DNA from: Oscillospiraceae bacterium
GTDB lineage: Bacteria; Bacillota; Clostridia; Oscillospirales; Oscillospiraceae
DNA: 64,000 nt
Direction: 5' to 3'
NCBI GenBank assembly: GCA_017461445.1
Contig: JAFTXW010000003.1
Location: 43,333-107,332, forward strand
In this document: in pieces, positions 31,371 through 39,252 of the stretch
Numbering within the stretch: the stretch's first letter is position 1
How the letters are laid out: the number at the start of each line of letters is the position of its first letter
Translations under genes and position numbers: made by a program
The notes under the pieces: generated by a model
Database searches by the model: none
What the model was told of the DNA's origin: nothing
What the model saw: only the letters and a program-made list of their open reading frames with translations

Positions 31371-32207
31371 ATGAAAATTCTCACACTGAACACACATTCA
31401 TTACTGGAAGAAAATTACCAGCAGCAGCTGGATCAGTTTATAGAGGGCATCCTCCGGGAGATGCCCGACATCATCGCCCTGCAGGAGGTCAACCAGTCCG
31501 CCTTCGGGGAGGAGATCGACCCGGAAATGCTGGAGGGGCAGTACCCCGTCCCCGGCTGTATGCGTATCCTTCAGGACAATCACGCCGCCCAGGTGGCCTA
31601 CCGCCTGCGGCAGGCAGGCGTGGAATGCAGCTGGGCCTGGATCCCCATCAAGCTGGGCTACGGCAAATTTGACGAGGGCGTGGCGATCCTCAGCCTGGGC
31701 CGGAAGATCCGCTGTGTGGATCAGTTCCCCATCAGCAAGAGCAAGGACTACGACAACTGGCGCACCCGGGGCGTGCTGGGCGTCCAGGTGGAGGGCCTGG
31801 AGGACTGGTTCTACACCGTCCACATGGGCTGGTGGGACGATCAGCTGGAGCGGTTCCTGGACCAGTGGAAGAAGCTGAACTGCTGCCTGGCAAGCCGCCG
31901 CATGTGCGGCCCCGTCTGGCTGCTGGGTGACTTCAACGCCCCCGATGACCGCCGGGGCGAGGGCTATGACGCGGTAGCCGCCAGCGGCTGGGTGGACACC
32001 TACCGCACCGCGGAGAAGCGGGGCAGCGGCATCACCGTCCCCGGCCTCATCGACGGCTGGGCTCACAAGAACAAATCCAACCTGCGGTTGGATTACATCT
32101 GGTGCAGCCGGAATATTCCCATTGCGTACTCAAAAACCATCTTTGACGGCCAGAACGGCCCCATGGTATCCGATCACTACGGCGTTTTGATCGAAACGAA
32201 GGCATAA
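31371..32207 (+). CDS. Endonuclease/exonuclease/phosphatase-family protein, MapP-like
   Basis: A 278-residue metal-dependent phosphatase of the EEP superfamily. Visible catalytic motifs are LTLNTHS at the N-terminus, IIALQEVNQ (metal-binding Glu), LLGDFNAPDD (about residues 182-191), RLDYIWCS and SDHYGVLIE (catalytic His). The NTHSLLEEN opening recalls maltose-6'-phosphate phosphatase MapP of lactic acid bacteria. The start at 31371 is preferred to an ATG two codons earlier, which touches the GGAGG. Controlled by a LacI-type operator beside a LacI-family gene. The substrate is probably a sugar phosphate. Confidence 0.8.
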   Translation: MKILTLNTHSLLEENYQQQLDQFIEGILREMPDIIALQEVNQSAFGEEIDPEMLEGQYPVPGCMRILQDNHAAQVAYRLRQAGVECSWAWIPIKLGYGKFDEGVAILSLGRKIRCVDQFPISKSKDYDNWRTRGVLGVQVEGLEDWFYTVHMGWWDDQLERFLDQWKKLNCCLASRRMCGPVWLLGDFNAPDDRRGEGYDAVAASGWVDTYRTAEKRGSGITVPGLIDGWAHKNKSNLRLDYIWCSRNIPIAYSKTIFDGQNGPMVSDHYGVLIETKA

Positions 32208-32271
32208 TCCCCTTTTTTGCCGCCCTGCGGTCAGAAACGCGTCCTTCCAAAAGGCCTCATAAAATCCCATA

Positions 32272-32302
32272 AAAAGCCGTTTTGTATCAAAACGGCTTTT
32301 TT
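32272..32302 (+). terminator. Terminator of the MapP-like gene
   Basis: AAAAGCCGTTTTG-TAT-CAAAACGGCTTTT followed by more T. The rest of 32208-32451 shows no gene. Confidence 0.92.
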
Positions 32303-32451
32303 CTTTGCCGTTTTTTCGTTTCTACCGGCAGTAGAATTGGGATTTCTACCCGTTTCTACCGTTTCTTCCTGTTTCGGGAGGGATGGATGGGTTAAAATCA
32401 GGATGAATCTTTAGGATTTCAACAGAAATATAGAAAGGTCATCCGAATTTT

Positions 32452-33288
32452 ATGGTTCGCATCGTATCCGATACATCCACCCTCTATTCCACCACCCAAG
32501 CCAAGGCCGCCGGGTTCCATGTTTCCCCCCTTTCCGTCACAATCGCCGAAAAAACCTACCGGGAATTCGACGAGATCAGCTCCGAAACCTTCGTTTCCAT
32601 CATCCGCCAGGGCCACATGCCCACCTCCAGCCAGCCCGCCATCGGCGAAGTCCAGGAGCTGTATGCCCAGTTCCCCCAGGACGAGATCCTCAACGTCTCC
32701 ATGGCTATGGGCCTTTCCGGCACCTACCAAAGTGCCGTTGCCGCCGCGGAGCTGTGCGAGCACAGGGAAAAGATCACCGTTCTGAACACCCGCACCCTCT
32801 GCGGCCCCCACCGGTATCTGGTGGAGCTGGCCCAGAAAATGGCCGAAAAGGGCCACAGCGTCCGGGAAATCGTGAAAAAGCTGGAGGAAAAGATGGACAC
32901 CGCCAAGAGCTATCTGGTGGTGGAGGATTTTGACTACCTGCGCCGGGGCGGACGGCTGTCTCCCCTGGTTTCCTATGTGGGCAAGGCCGCCAGCCTGACC
33001 CCCATCATGACCCAGACCGACGACGGCTGCCGCCTGACCATCGCGGGTATCCGCCGGGGCTATCCCCACGCGGTGAAATACATCGTGGAAGCCCTGAAAA
33101 AGGCCGGTGTGGGCAAAAACTGGCGGGTGTACATCTCCCACGCCGACGCTCTGGACAAGGCCCAGCTGACCCTGAAGGCCCTGAAGGAGGCCATGCCCGA
33201 GGTGGTCTGCGACATTCTCCCCCTCAGCCCCGCCTTCATCACCCAGGGCGGCCCCGGCTGCATTGCGGTGCAGTACATCGCGGAATAA
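32452..33288 (+). CDS. DegV family fatty-acid-binding protein
   Basis: Members bind fatty acids; some (FakB) present them to the FakA kinase for phospholipid synthesis. The 278-residue product has the family opening RIVSDTSTLYSTTQA, TSSQPAIGEVQELY, the SMAMGLSGTYQSA ligand loop, VEDFDYLRRGGRLS at about 163-176, and a C-terminal GPGCIAVQYI. No fakA is seen here. The acyl-CoA ligase and fatty acid operon lie 8 kb downstream on the other strand. A hairpin terminator follows. Confidence 0.9.
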   Translation: MVRIVSDTSTLYSTTQAKAAGFHVSPLSVTIAEKTYREFDEISSETFVSIIRQGHMPTSSQPAIGEVQELYAQFPQDEILNVSMAMGLSGTYQSAVAAAELCEHREKITVLNTRTLCGPHRYLVELAQKMAEKGHSVREIVKKLEEKMDTAKSYLVVEDFDYLRRGGRLSPLVSYVGKAASLTPIMTQTDDGCRLTIAGIRRGYPHAVKYIVEALKKAGVGKNWRVYISHADALDKAQLTLKALKEAMPEVVCDILPLSPAFITQGGPGCIAVQYIAE

Positions 33289-33301
33289 TGCACAAATACG
33301 A

Positions 33302-33334
33302 AAGCCTGCGCATCCGTTTTGGGTGCGCAGGCTT
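33302..33334. terminator. Terminator between degV and the ABC adaptor gene
   Basis: AAGCCTGCGCA-TCCGTTTTGGG-TGCGCAGGCTT followed by GTTGTTTAT, between convergent genes. T-tract imperfect. Confidence 0.75.
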
Positions 33335-33339
33335 GTTGT

Positions 33340-35427
33340 TTATCTTCGGAAGGGGAGGCCGCCGGATTCTACGGCGTTGGAGATGACCAGGGTATCATAG
33401 TAGGCGTACCAGACGGTCTGGCCTTCGGTGAGGCCCTCCAGGATCTGGGCGTACTCCCCGTCGGAGGTGCCTACGGTGACGGGGACGGGGTTGGTCAGGG
33501 TGCCGCTTTCCTCGTCGCAGCCGGTGTAGACCACCGTTTCTGTTCCTTTTTCTTCCAGGGCCGCCACGGGGACGCAGAGTACATCAGAGGAGGTGGCAAC
33601 GGTCACATAGGCGCAGGCGCGCATACCGGGGAGCATATCGCCGCTCTTTTCCAGGGTCAGCTCCACGGTGAACTTGCTGCTGCCGCCGGAATTGGTGCCG
33701 CTGCTGCCGATGGCGGTGATGGCAGCCGGGAACTGCTGGCCCGTCAGGGCATCCACGGTGACCACCGCTTCCTGACCGGGATACAGCAGGCCAATGTCCA
33801 GCTCGTCCACGGTGATCTCCACCGTCATGTGCTCCTGAGAGGTGACGGAGGCCACCGTCAGGGTTTCCAGACTGTAGGGCTCGAAGGTCTCCTCCACAGC
33901 CGCGCCGCCGGTGAAGCCGGACATGCCGCCCATGGAGGGCATGGTGCCTGTGTTGGGGGCCTGCGTATTGCCGGGGTTGTTCATGCTGGGCTTTTCCTTG
34001 GGCGTATCGAAGGCGATCAGGTTGCCCTCCACGTCCAGCACCAGCATCAGGATATCCTCCGCCTTGACCTTCTCGGGGTCGATGCGGTCATCGGTGTAGA
34101 GCTTTTCCTCGGTCATGGCATCGGTGTCCAGGGTGACCTCGGGGAGCTTCCCCGGGTCGGTGACGGTGTAGGAATAGGGGGTCTGGAGCACCTTCATGGT
34201 GCCCTGCTCCACCTCCACCACCTTGGCAAGGCAGCCAAAGTACAGGGTATCCCCCTCCGTTTCCTCCGGCTGGGAGGGTTCTACGGGCTGGGAGGGTTCG
34301 GCGGGAGGGGCTTCCTCCGCAGGCTGTGTCTCCACAGGGAATTCCACCGCGCTGAGGAATACCACCCGGGGGCCGTCAGTGCTCCGGGCCGTCAGATTTA
34401 CGGTCTGGACGGCGGCAGTCTCTTCCACAGCGGACAGCATATACGCGCCGCTTTCGTCAATGCCTGACACGATGCCCGCGCAGGGGGCTGTCAGGGTGCC
34501 GGTGCGGTACATCTGGAACAGCTGCCCCATCAGCTCCTCGTACTCCTGCCGCTGGTCGATCAGCTGCTGGTACCGGGCGGTGGCTCCGGTGTCGGACAGC
34601 TGCATCAGGGTGCGGCCGGAGTAGACCGTGTCCCCCTCGGAAACCAGAATATCGGAAACGGTGCCGGAATAGGCCACAGCCTTCCAGGGGCTGTAGATGT
34701 ACAGCTCCCCGGAGCCGATGCGGCCCCCGTCCTCATCGGTCAGGCTGACCTTTTCGCCGATGGCGTAGTCATCATCCTCGATGGTGACGGTGAGTACCCC
34801 TTCCAGATTGGAGACCACGGTTCCCTCCACTTCCGTACCGTCGGAGAGGTTTACAGAAACCGTTTCCCCTGCCGTAAGGCCGGTGCCCCGCTCCACCTGC
34901 ACAGCCATCAGGCCATCCAGGGACAGCACCGCCAGGGCACCGTCCCGGAGCATCACATCCAGGACGGCTTCGCCCTCCCGGGCGTAGACAGCCTTGACGG
35001 TGCCGCCTGCCAGGGCTTTGACGGTATCCGCCGCCTCGTCCCCGGCGGCGTCGGCGATCTCCTCCGCCAGATAGTCCAGAGTCTCCTGAACCTGGGTAAT
35101 GGCGGTCATGACGCTGACCTTATCCACCTGGGCGATGGGGTCGCCTTCCGATACGGTATCGCCGTTGCCCACCAGGTAGCCCGTCAGCTTCACGTTTTCG
35201 GGAAGCTCCACGCTGACTGCCGCTTCCCCGGACAGCTGTCCGCCGCCGATGATCTGGCTGTCGATGTTCCTGCGCTCCGCCTGGGTGGAGAGAAGGCTGG
35301 CAACAGGGCCGTCGGAAGTGTCCGCGCCGGAGGCCAGCATGGGCATCACTGCCAGGATCAGCACCAGCACTGCCGCCAGGGCCCAGAGAAGATAGCGTTT
35401 TCTTTGCTTTTTATGGGTTTTATCCAT
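33340..35427 (-). CDS. HlyD/RND-type periplasmic adaptor-like protein, second adaptor of the ABC operon
   Basis: A 695-residue membrane-anchored protein: one N-terminal transmembrane helix (LLWALAAVLVLILAVMPMLA), lipoyl/barrel-sandwich segments (LTGYLVGNGDTVSEGDPIAQ and SDILVSEGDTVYSGRTLMQL), a Pro/Glu-rich linker near 355-375, and a C-terminal beta-barrel (AAITAIGSSGTNSGGSSKFT, LPGMRACAYVTVA, VPVAALEEKGTETVVY). Adaptor proteins in Gram-positives work with MacB-like ABC systems at the cell surface. Last gene of a four-gene operon that already contains another adaptor, which is unusual. Confidence 0.85.
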   Translation of the reverse strand: MDKTHKKQRKRYLLWALAAVLVLILAVMPMLASGADTSDGPVASLLSTQAERRNIDSQIIGGGQLSGEAAVSVELPENVKLTGYLVGNGDTVSEGDPIAQVDKVSVMTAITQVQETLDYLAEEIADAAGDEAADTVKALAGGTVKAVYAREGEAVLDVMLRDGALAVLSLDGLMAVQVERGTGLTAGETVSVNLSDGTEVEGTVVSNLEGVLTVTIEDDDYAIGEKVSLTDEDGGRIGSGELYIYSPWKAVAYSGTVSDILVSEGDTVYSGRTLMQLSDTGATARYQQLIDQRQEYEELMGQLFQMYRTGTLTAPCAGIVSGIDESGAYMLSAVEETAAVQTVNLTARSTDGPRVVFLSAVEFPVETQPAEEAPPAEPSQPVEPSQPEETEGDTLYFGCLAKVVEVEQGTMKVLQTPYSYTVTDPGKLPEVTLDTDAMTEEKLYTDDRIDPEKVKAEDILMLVLDVEGNLIAFDTPKEKPSMNNPGNTQAPNTGTMPSMGGMSGFTGGAAVEETFEPYSLETLTVASVTSQEHMTVEITVDELDIGLLYPGQEAVVTVDALTGQQFPAAITAIGSSGTNSGGSSKFTVELTLEKSGDMLPGMRACAYVTVATSSDVLCVPVAALEEKGTETVVYTGCDEESGTLTNPVPVTVGTSDGEYAQILEGLTEGQTVWYAYYDTLVISNAVESGGLPFRR

Positions 35428-35430
35428 TGC

Positions 35431-36618
35431 TTAACCTCCATAATGCAGGGCGTCGATGGGCTTCATCTTCGCCGCCTTGTTGGCGGGGTACAGGCCGAAG
35501 ACCACACCGATGAGAAAGCAGAACACCACCGCCAGCAGCACCACGCCGGTATCCAGATAGAACACCATGTCAAGGCTGGCTACCACCGTATTGATGATCT
35601 GCAGAATGGCCCAGCTGAGGAAAATGCCAAGGCCGCAGCCCATCATGCACAGCACCACGGCCTCCATCAGAAACTGGGTCAGGATGGTGCCCCGGCTGGC
35701 ACCGATGGCCTTGCGGATGCCGATCTCCCGGGTACGCTCGGTGACGGTGACCATCATAATATTCATAATGCCGATGCCGCCCACGATCAGGGAAATGGCG
35801 GCAATGCCGCCCAGCATGACGGAGAGCATGGAGGTGATGCTGGACATGGCTTCCTCCAGGGCATTCTGGGAGGAAATTTCAAAGGCATCCTCGTCCTGGT
35901 CAAACCGTTCCAGCAGCAGCTGGGTCATGGCTTCCTCCGCCTCCTCCACGGTACCGCCCTGGGCGGCACCCACATAGAAGCTGGTCAGCTCCCGGGTGAC
36001 GGTGCCGGACAGCCGCTGCAAGGAGGGGTAGGGCAGGTAGGCCGCCATGGTGCCGGAGGTCAGTACGCTGGTCAGGTTGTTTTCCTCCTCTGCCAGCACG
36101 CCCACGATGGTATACTTCACTCCGTCCAGGGAAATGGCTTGGCCCACGCAGTCCACATAGCCGATCAGCTCCTCGGCGGCGGTCTCATTGATGACGCAGA
36201 CGTAGCTGTTATTCTCCACATCGGCGGTTTTCAGCCAGCGGCCCATGGAAAGCTGCAGGCCCTGGATGTCATAATAGGCGGGGGTGGTGCCGTAGACGGT
36301 GATGCTGCCGCTTTCGCCGTCGGCGTAGGCAGTAAGGGAATCGGCGGAATAGGGGGCGATAAGGCCCACCTTGTCCTCCGCCATCCATTCGTTCAGGGTC
36401 TCCATATCCACGGGATAGCCCTTGTCGTCCTCGACGGTGACGGTGAGCAGGGAGCTGCCCAGGCTGGAAATGGTGTCGGTGACGGAGCTGGTGGCACCGT
36501 TGACCAGGCTCACCAGCACCACCAGGGCCACAACGCCGATGATGATGCCCAGCATGGTCAGCACAGCACGCATTTTGTTGGCTCCGATGGAGCGCAGGGC
36601 CATTTTAAAGGATAACAT
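35431..36618 (-). CDS. MacB-like ABC transporter permease
   Basis: A 395-residue permease of the FtsX/MacB type: N-terminal helix (LTMLGIIIGVVALVVLVSLV), a large extracytoplasmic MacB_PCD domain (about 45-260), and three C-terminal helices with the family's RTREIGIRKAIGASRGTILT loop. Probably exports a peptide, lipid or antibiotic-like compound by mechanotransmission. Its start overlaps the ATPase stop (TAATG), and the second adaptor follows after 3 nt. Confidence 0.93.
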   Translation of the reverse strand: MLSFKMALRSIGANKMRAVLTMLGIIIGVVALVVLVSLVNGATSSVTDTISSLGSSLLTVTVEDDKGYPVDMETLNEWMAEDKVGLIAPYSADSLTAYADGESGSITVYGTTPAYYDIQGLQLSMGRWLKTADVENNSYVCVINETAAEELIGYVDCVGQAISLDGVKYTIVGVLAEEENNLTSVLTSGTMAAYLPYPSLQRLSGTVTRELTSFYVGAAQGGTVEEAEEAMTQLLLERFDQDEDAFEISSQNALEEAMSSITSMLSVMLGGIAAISLIVGGIGIMNIMMVTVTERTREIGIRKAIGASRGTILTQFLMEAVVLCMMGCGLGIFLSWAILQIINTVVASLDMVFYLDTGVVLLAVVFCFLIGVVFGLYPANKAAKMKPIDALHYGG

Positions 36619-37289
36619 TACAGCGTCACCTCCGTGATCTGGCCGTCCAGGATGTGGATGGACCGCTCGGCCTGTTTGGCAACGTCGCCGTCGTGGGTGA
36701 TGAGGACGATGGTGTTGCCCTGGCGGTGGAGCTCATGGAAAATGTCGATGATCTCCTGGCTGGTCTTGGAATCCAGCGCGCCGGTGGGCTCATCGGCCAA
36801 AATCAGCTTAGGCCGGGTGACGATGGCCCGGGCGATGGCGACCCGCTGCTGCTGGCCGCCGGAAAGCTCCGTGGGCAGGTGCTTGGCCCGGTTGGCAAGG
36901 CCCACCCGCTCCAGGGCCTCCTTCACCCGCTGGACCCGCTCCGCCCGGGGCACCTTCTGATAGATCAGGGGCAGCTCCACGTTTTCCTCGGCCGAAAGCT
37001 TGGGGATCAGGTTGAAGGACTGGAACACGAAACCGATCTTTTCATTCCGAATTTTTGCCAGCTCATTTTCGGAGTAGGCCTCGATGGGCAGGTCGTCCAG
37101 GCGGTAGCTGCCCGCGTCGGCCACGTCCAGGCAGCCGATGATGTTCATCAGGGTGGACTTGCCGCTGCCGGAGGGGCCGATGATGCTGACAAACTCTTTT
37201 GGGTAAATGTGCAGCGTGGCGTAATCCAGGGCGCGGACACGTTCGTCGCCCACCAGATACACCTTGCACAGGTCTTTGATATCGATCAT
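36618..37289 (-). CDS. MacB/LolD-like ABC transporter ATP-binding protein
   Basis: A 223-residue nucleotide-binding subunit: Walker A GPSGSGKST (about 38-46), Q-loop FVFQSFNLIPKL, signature LSGGQQQRVAIARA, Walker B LILADEPTGALD and H-loop TH. The start at 37289 follows GAGAGG; a longer frame to 37340 overlaps the upstream adaptor. Partner of the permease downstream. Confidence 0.95.
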   Translation of the reverse strand: MIDIKDLCKVYLVGDERVRALDYATLHIYPKEFVSIIGPSGSGKSTLMNIIGCLDVADAGSYRLDDLPIEAYSENELAKIRNEKIGFVFQSFNLIPKLSAEENVELPLIYQKVPRAERVQRVKEALERVGLANRAKHLPTELSGGQQQRVAIARAIVTRPKLILADEPTGALDSKTSQEIIDIFHELHRQGNTIVLITHDGDVAKQAERSIHILDGQITEVTL

Positions 37290-37293
37290 GGCG

Positions 37294-38988
37294 TTACCTC
37301 TCGCCCCGTCCGCCGCCGAAGCCGCCGGAGGGCATCTCACCGCCGCCGCTGAAATCGGGTATATTGCCGCCGCTGGGCATACCGCCGGTGCTGCCGCCGG
37401 TCATATTACCGAAACCCCGGCCGCCCATATTGCCGAACATATCCAGGATGGATTGGGGCTCGGTATAGTAAACGGTATCTCCCTCGGAAAGGCCGGACTT
37501 GATCTCCACATAGTCATCGTTGCTGAGGCCGGGGACTACGTCCACCATGCCGCCGTACTCCTGGGTCTCCTCGTCGTAGGAGGTATAGACATAGCAGCCG
37601 GTGCTGGTTTCGTGGAGGGCATCCACGGGGATCAGGATGGCGTTATCCACGCCCTCGATGCGGACCTCCACGCTGGCGGTCATGCCGGGGAGCATCCCCG
37701 CCACCTTATCCAGGGTGATGACGGCGGTGTAGGAGCCGCTGGAATCGGTCTTGTCGATCTCGGTGACGATGCCCGTCAGGGTCTCATCGCTGACGGAGCT
37801 GACGGTCACATCCGCCTCCTGCTGCAATTCCAGAGAGAGGATATCCGATTCATCCACGCTGATGGTAACAGACATGCTCACATCGGGGGACAGGGTGACA
37901 AGGTCGGTAACGGTTTCGCTGTCCAGGTCTGCCACGGAATAGACGCTGCCGGAGATGGGGGCCGTCAGGCCGCCGTACCGCTGGATTTTTAAAAGCTCCA
38001 GCAGCTCCTCCTCCGCTTCGCCGCGCTGGCGCAGCAGGGCGTCATAGTTGGCGGTGGTAGCGGTGTCCTTCAGGGAGAAGAGGGTGGTATTGGCGTAGAC
38101 CTTCTGGTTTTCGCTGACGCTGACGGTGCTGACGGTTCCGGCGTAGCCTGTGACCTTCAGGGGGTTGTGGATATAGAGGGTGCCGGTGCCCGCTTCGGTG
38201 CCGTCCGCCTTCTGCACGGTCACTTCCTGGCCGTCCAGGGGGCCGTTGTCCGTCACCAGGACGGTGGCTGTGCCGCCGATAACGGAGTCCACGGTGCCCT
38301 CCTCCGTTTCCCCATCGGAAAGGAGGACGGTGACGGTCTCGCCCTCGGTCAGGGCATCGGTCTCAATGTCCAGAGCCATATAGCCATCCAGGGAAATGAC
38401 CGCCAGCGCGCCATGCTCCACCATGGCCTCCTCCACGGACATGCCCTTTTCGGCATAGATCCGCTTGATCCGTCCGGGAACGCCGGCGGAAATATAACTG
38501 CTGACGGTATCGCCCTCGGCATCGGTAATCTGGTCGTCCAGCTCCTCGATCTGTGCCTGCATGTCCGCCAGGGCGGCGCGGACGGAGGCCATATCGGCGA
38601 TGGCCAGCAGGTCGCCCTCCGCCACGGTATCGCCGAAGGCCACCAGGGTCTCGGTGATCTCCACGCCCTCGGGGACGGTGACGGTCTCGGTGTCCACGTT
38701 GGTCAGCATACCGGAGCCGGAGACCACGGTGCTGATGGTGCCCACCTCTGCCTGGGCACTGAGTACCTCCCCGGCGGAGCTGGCGAACCGGGTGCGCACC
38801 TGCTGCCGCAGGACGGACACCAGCACTACCAGTCCGATGAGGACGGCTGCCGCGATGACCAGAACGGTAATGAGAATTTTGCGTTTTTGGGCCTTCCTGG
38901 ATTTTCCAAGGGCCTCAAACAAAGCCTCGTCCCGGGCATTGCGCTCGGGGGCGGGCTGATTGGTTTCTTCCTTCGATTTTTTGAACAT
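37294..38988 (-). CDS. HlyD/RND-type adaptor-like protein, first gene of the ABC operon
   Basis: A 564-residue membrane-anchored adaptor: cytoplasmic N-terminus, one transmembrane helix (ILITVLVIAAAVLIGLVVLV), lipoyl-like halves (EITETLVAFGDTVAEGDLLA, VSTVSVSENQKVYANTTLFS), a coiled-coil hairpin near 320, a beta-barrel (GIVTEIDKTDSSGSYTAVIT, LPGMTASVEV), and a Gly/Met-rich tail (GGRGFGNMTGGSTGG) with a GGGRGER end. The start at 38988 follows AAGGAG. It precedes the ATPase by 4 nt. Same architecture as the adaptor at 33340-35427 but clearly diverged. Confidence 0.87.
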   Translation of the reverse strand: MFKKSKEETNQPAPERNARDEALFEALGKSRKAQKRKILITVLVIAAAVLIGLVVLVSVLRQQVRTRFASSAGEVLSAQAEVGTISTVVSGSGMLTNVDTETVTVPEGVEITETLVAFGDTVAEGDLLAIADMASVRAALADMQAQIEELDDQITDAEGDTVSSYISAGVPGRIKRIYAEKGMSVEEAMVEHGALAVISLDGYMALDIETDALTEGETVTVLLSDGETEEGTVDSVIGGTATVLVTDNGPLDGQEVTVQKADGTEAGTGTLYIHNPLKVTGYAGTVSTVSVSENQKVYANTTLFSLKDTATTANYDALLRQRGEAEEELLELLKIQRYGGLTAPISGSVYSVADLDSETVTDLVTLSPDVSMSVTISVDESDILSLELQQEADVTVSSVSDETLTGIVTEIDKTDSSGSYTAVITLDKVAGMLPGMTASVEVRIEGVDNAILIPVDALHETSTGCYVYTSYDEETQEYGGMVDVVPGLSNDDYVEIKSGLSEGDTVYYTEPQSILDMFGNMGGRGFGNMTGGSTGGMPSGGNIPDFSGGGEMPSGGFGGGRGER

Positions 38989-39127
38989 AGCTGCTCCTTC
39001 CGTTGATGGGGATTCCTGTTTTCCGCGCAGAAGGCCCTGCGCCGGCTTGCAGGAATATTTTAGCCATCCAGACTGAAGGAATGCTGAAAAATCGGTCACG
39101 GTTTTATAAAGGATTTGTAAACAGTAA

Positions 39128-39150
39128 CCCCCGGCTTAAAAAGCCGGGGG
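39128..39150. terminator. GC-rich hairpin upstream of the ABC operon
   Basis: CCCCCGGCTT-AAA-AAGCCGGGGG. No clear U-tract on either strand. Probably separates the PAS regulator gene from the ABC operon (both on the minus strand). Confidence 0.5.
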
Positions 39151-39252
39151 GCAGTGTGTCAATAAACTTTCTGGTGCGGTGTGCAAAACCGAGCCCCCGG
39201 GGAAGGAATGCGGCATAGCCGCTTAAAAGTGTTTTGTAACCGGGGGAAGGTT

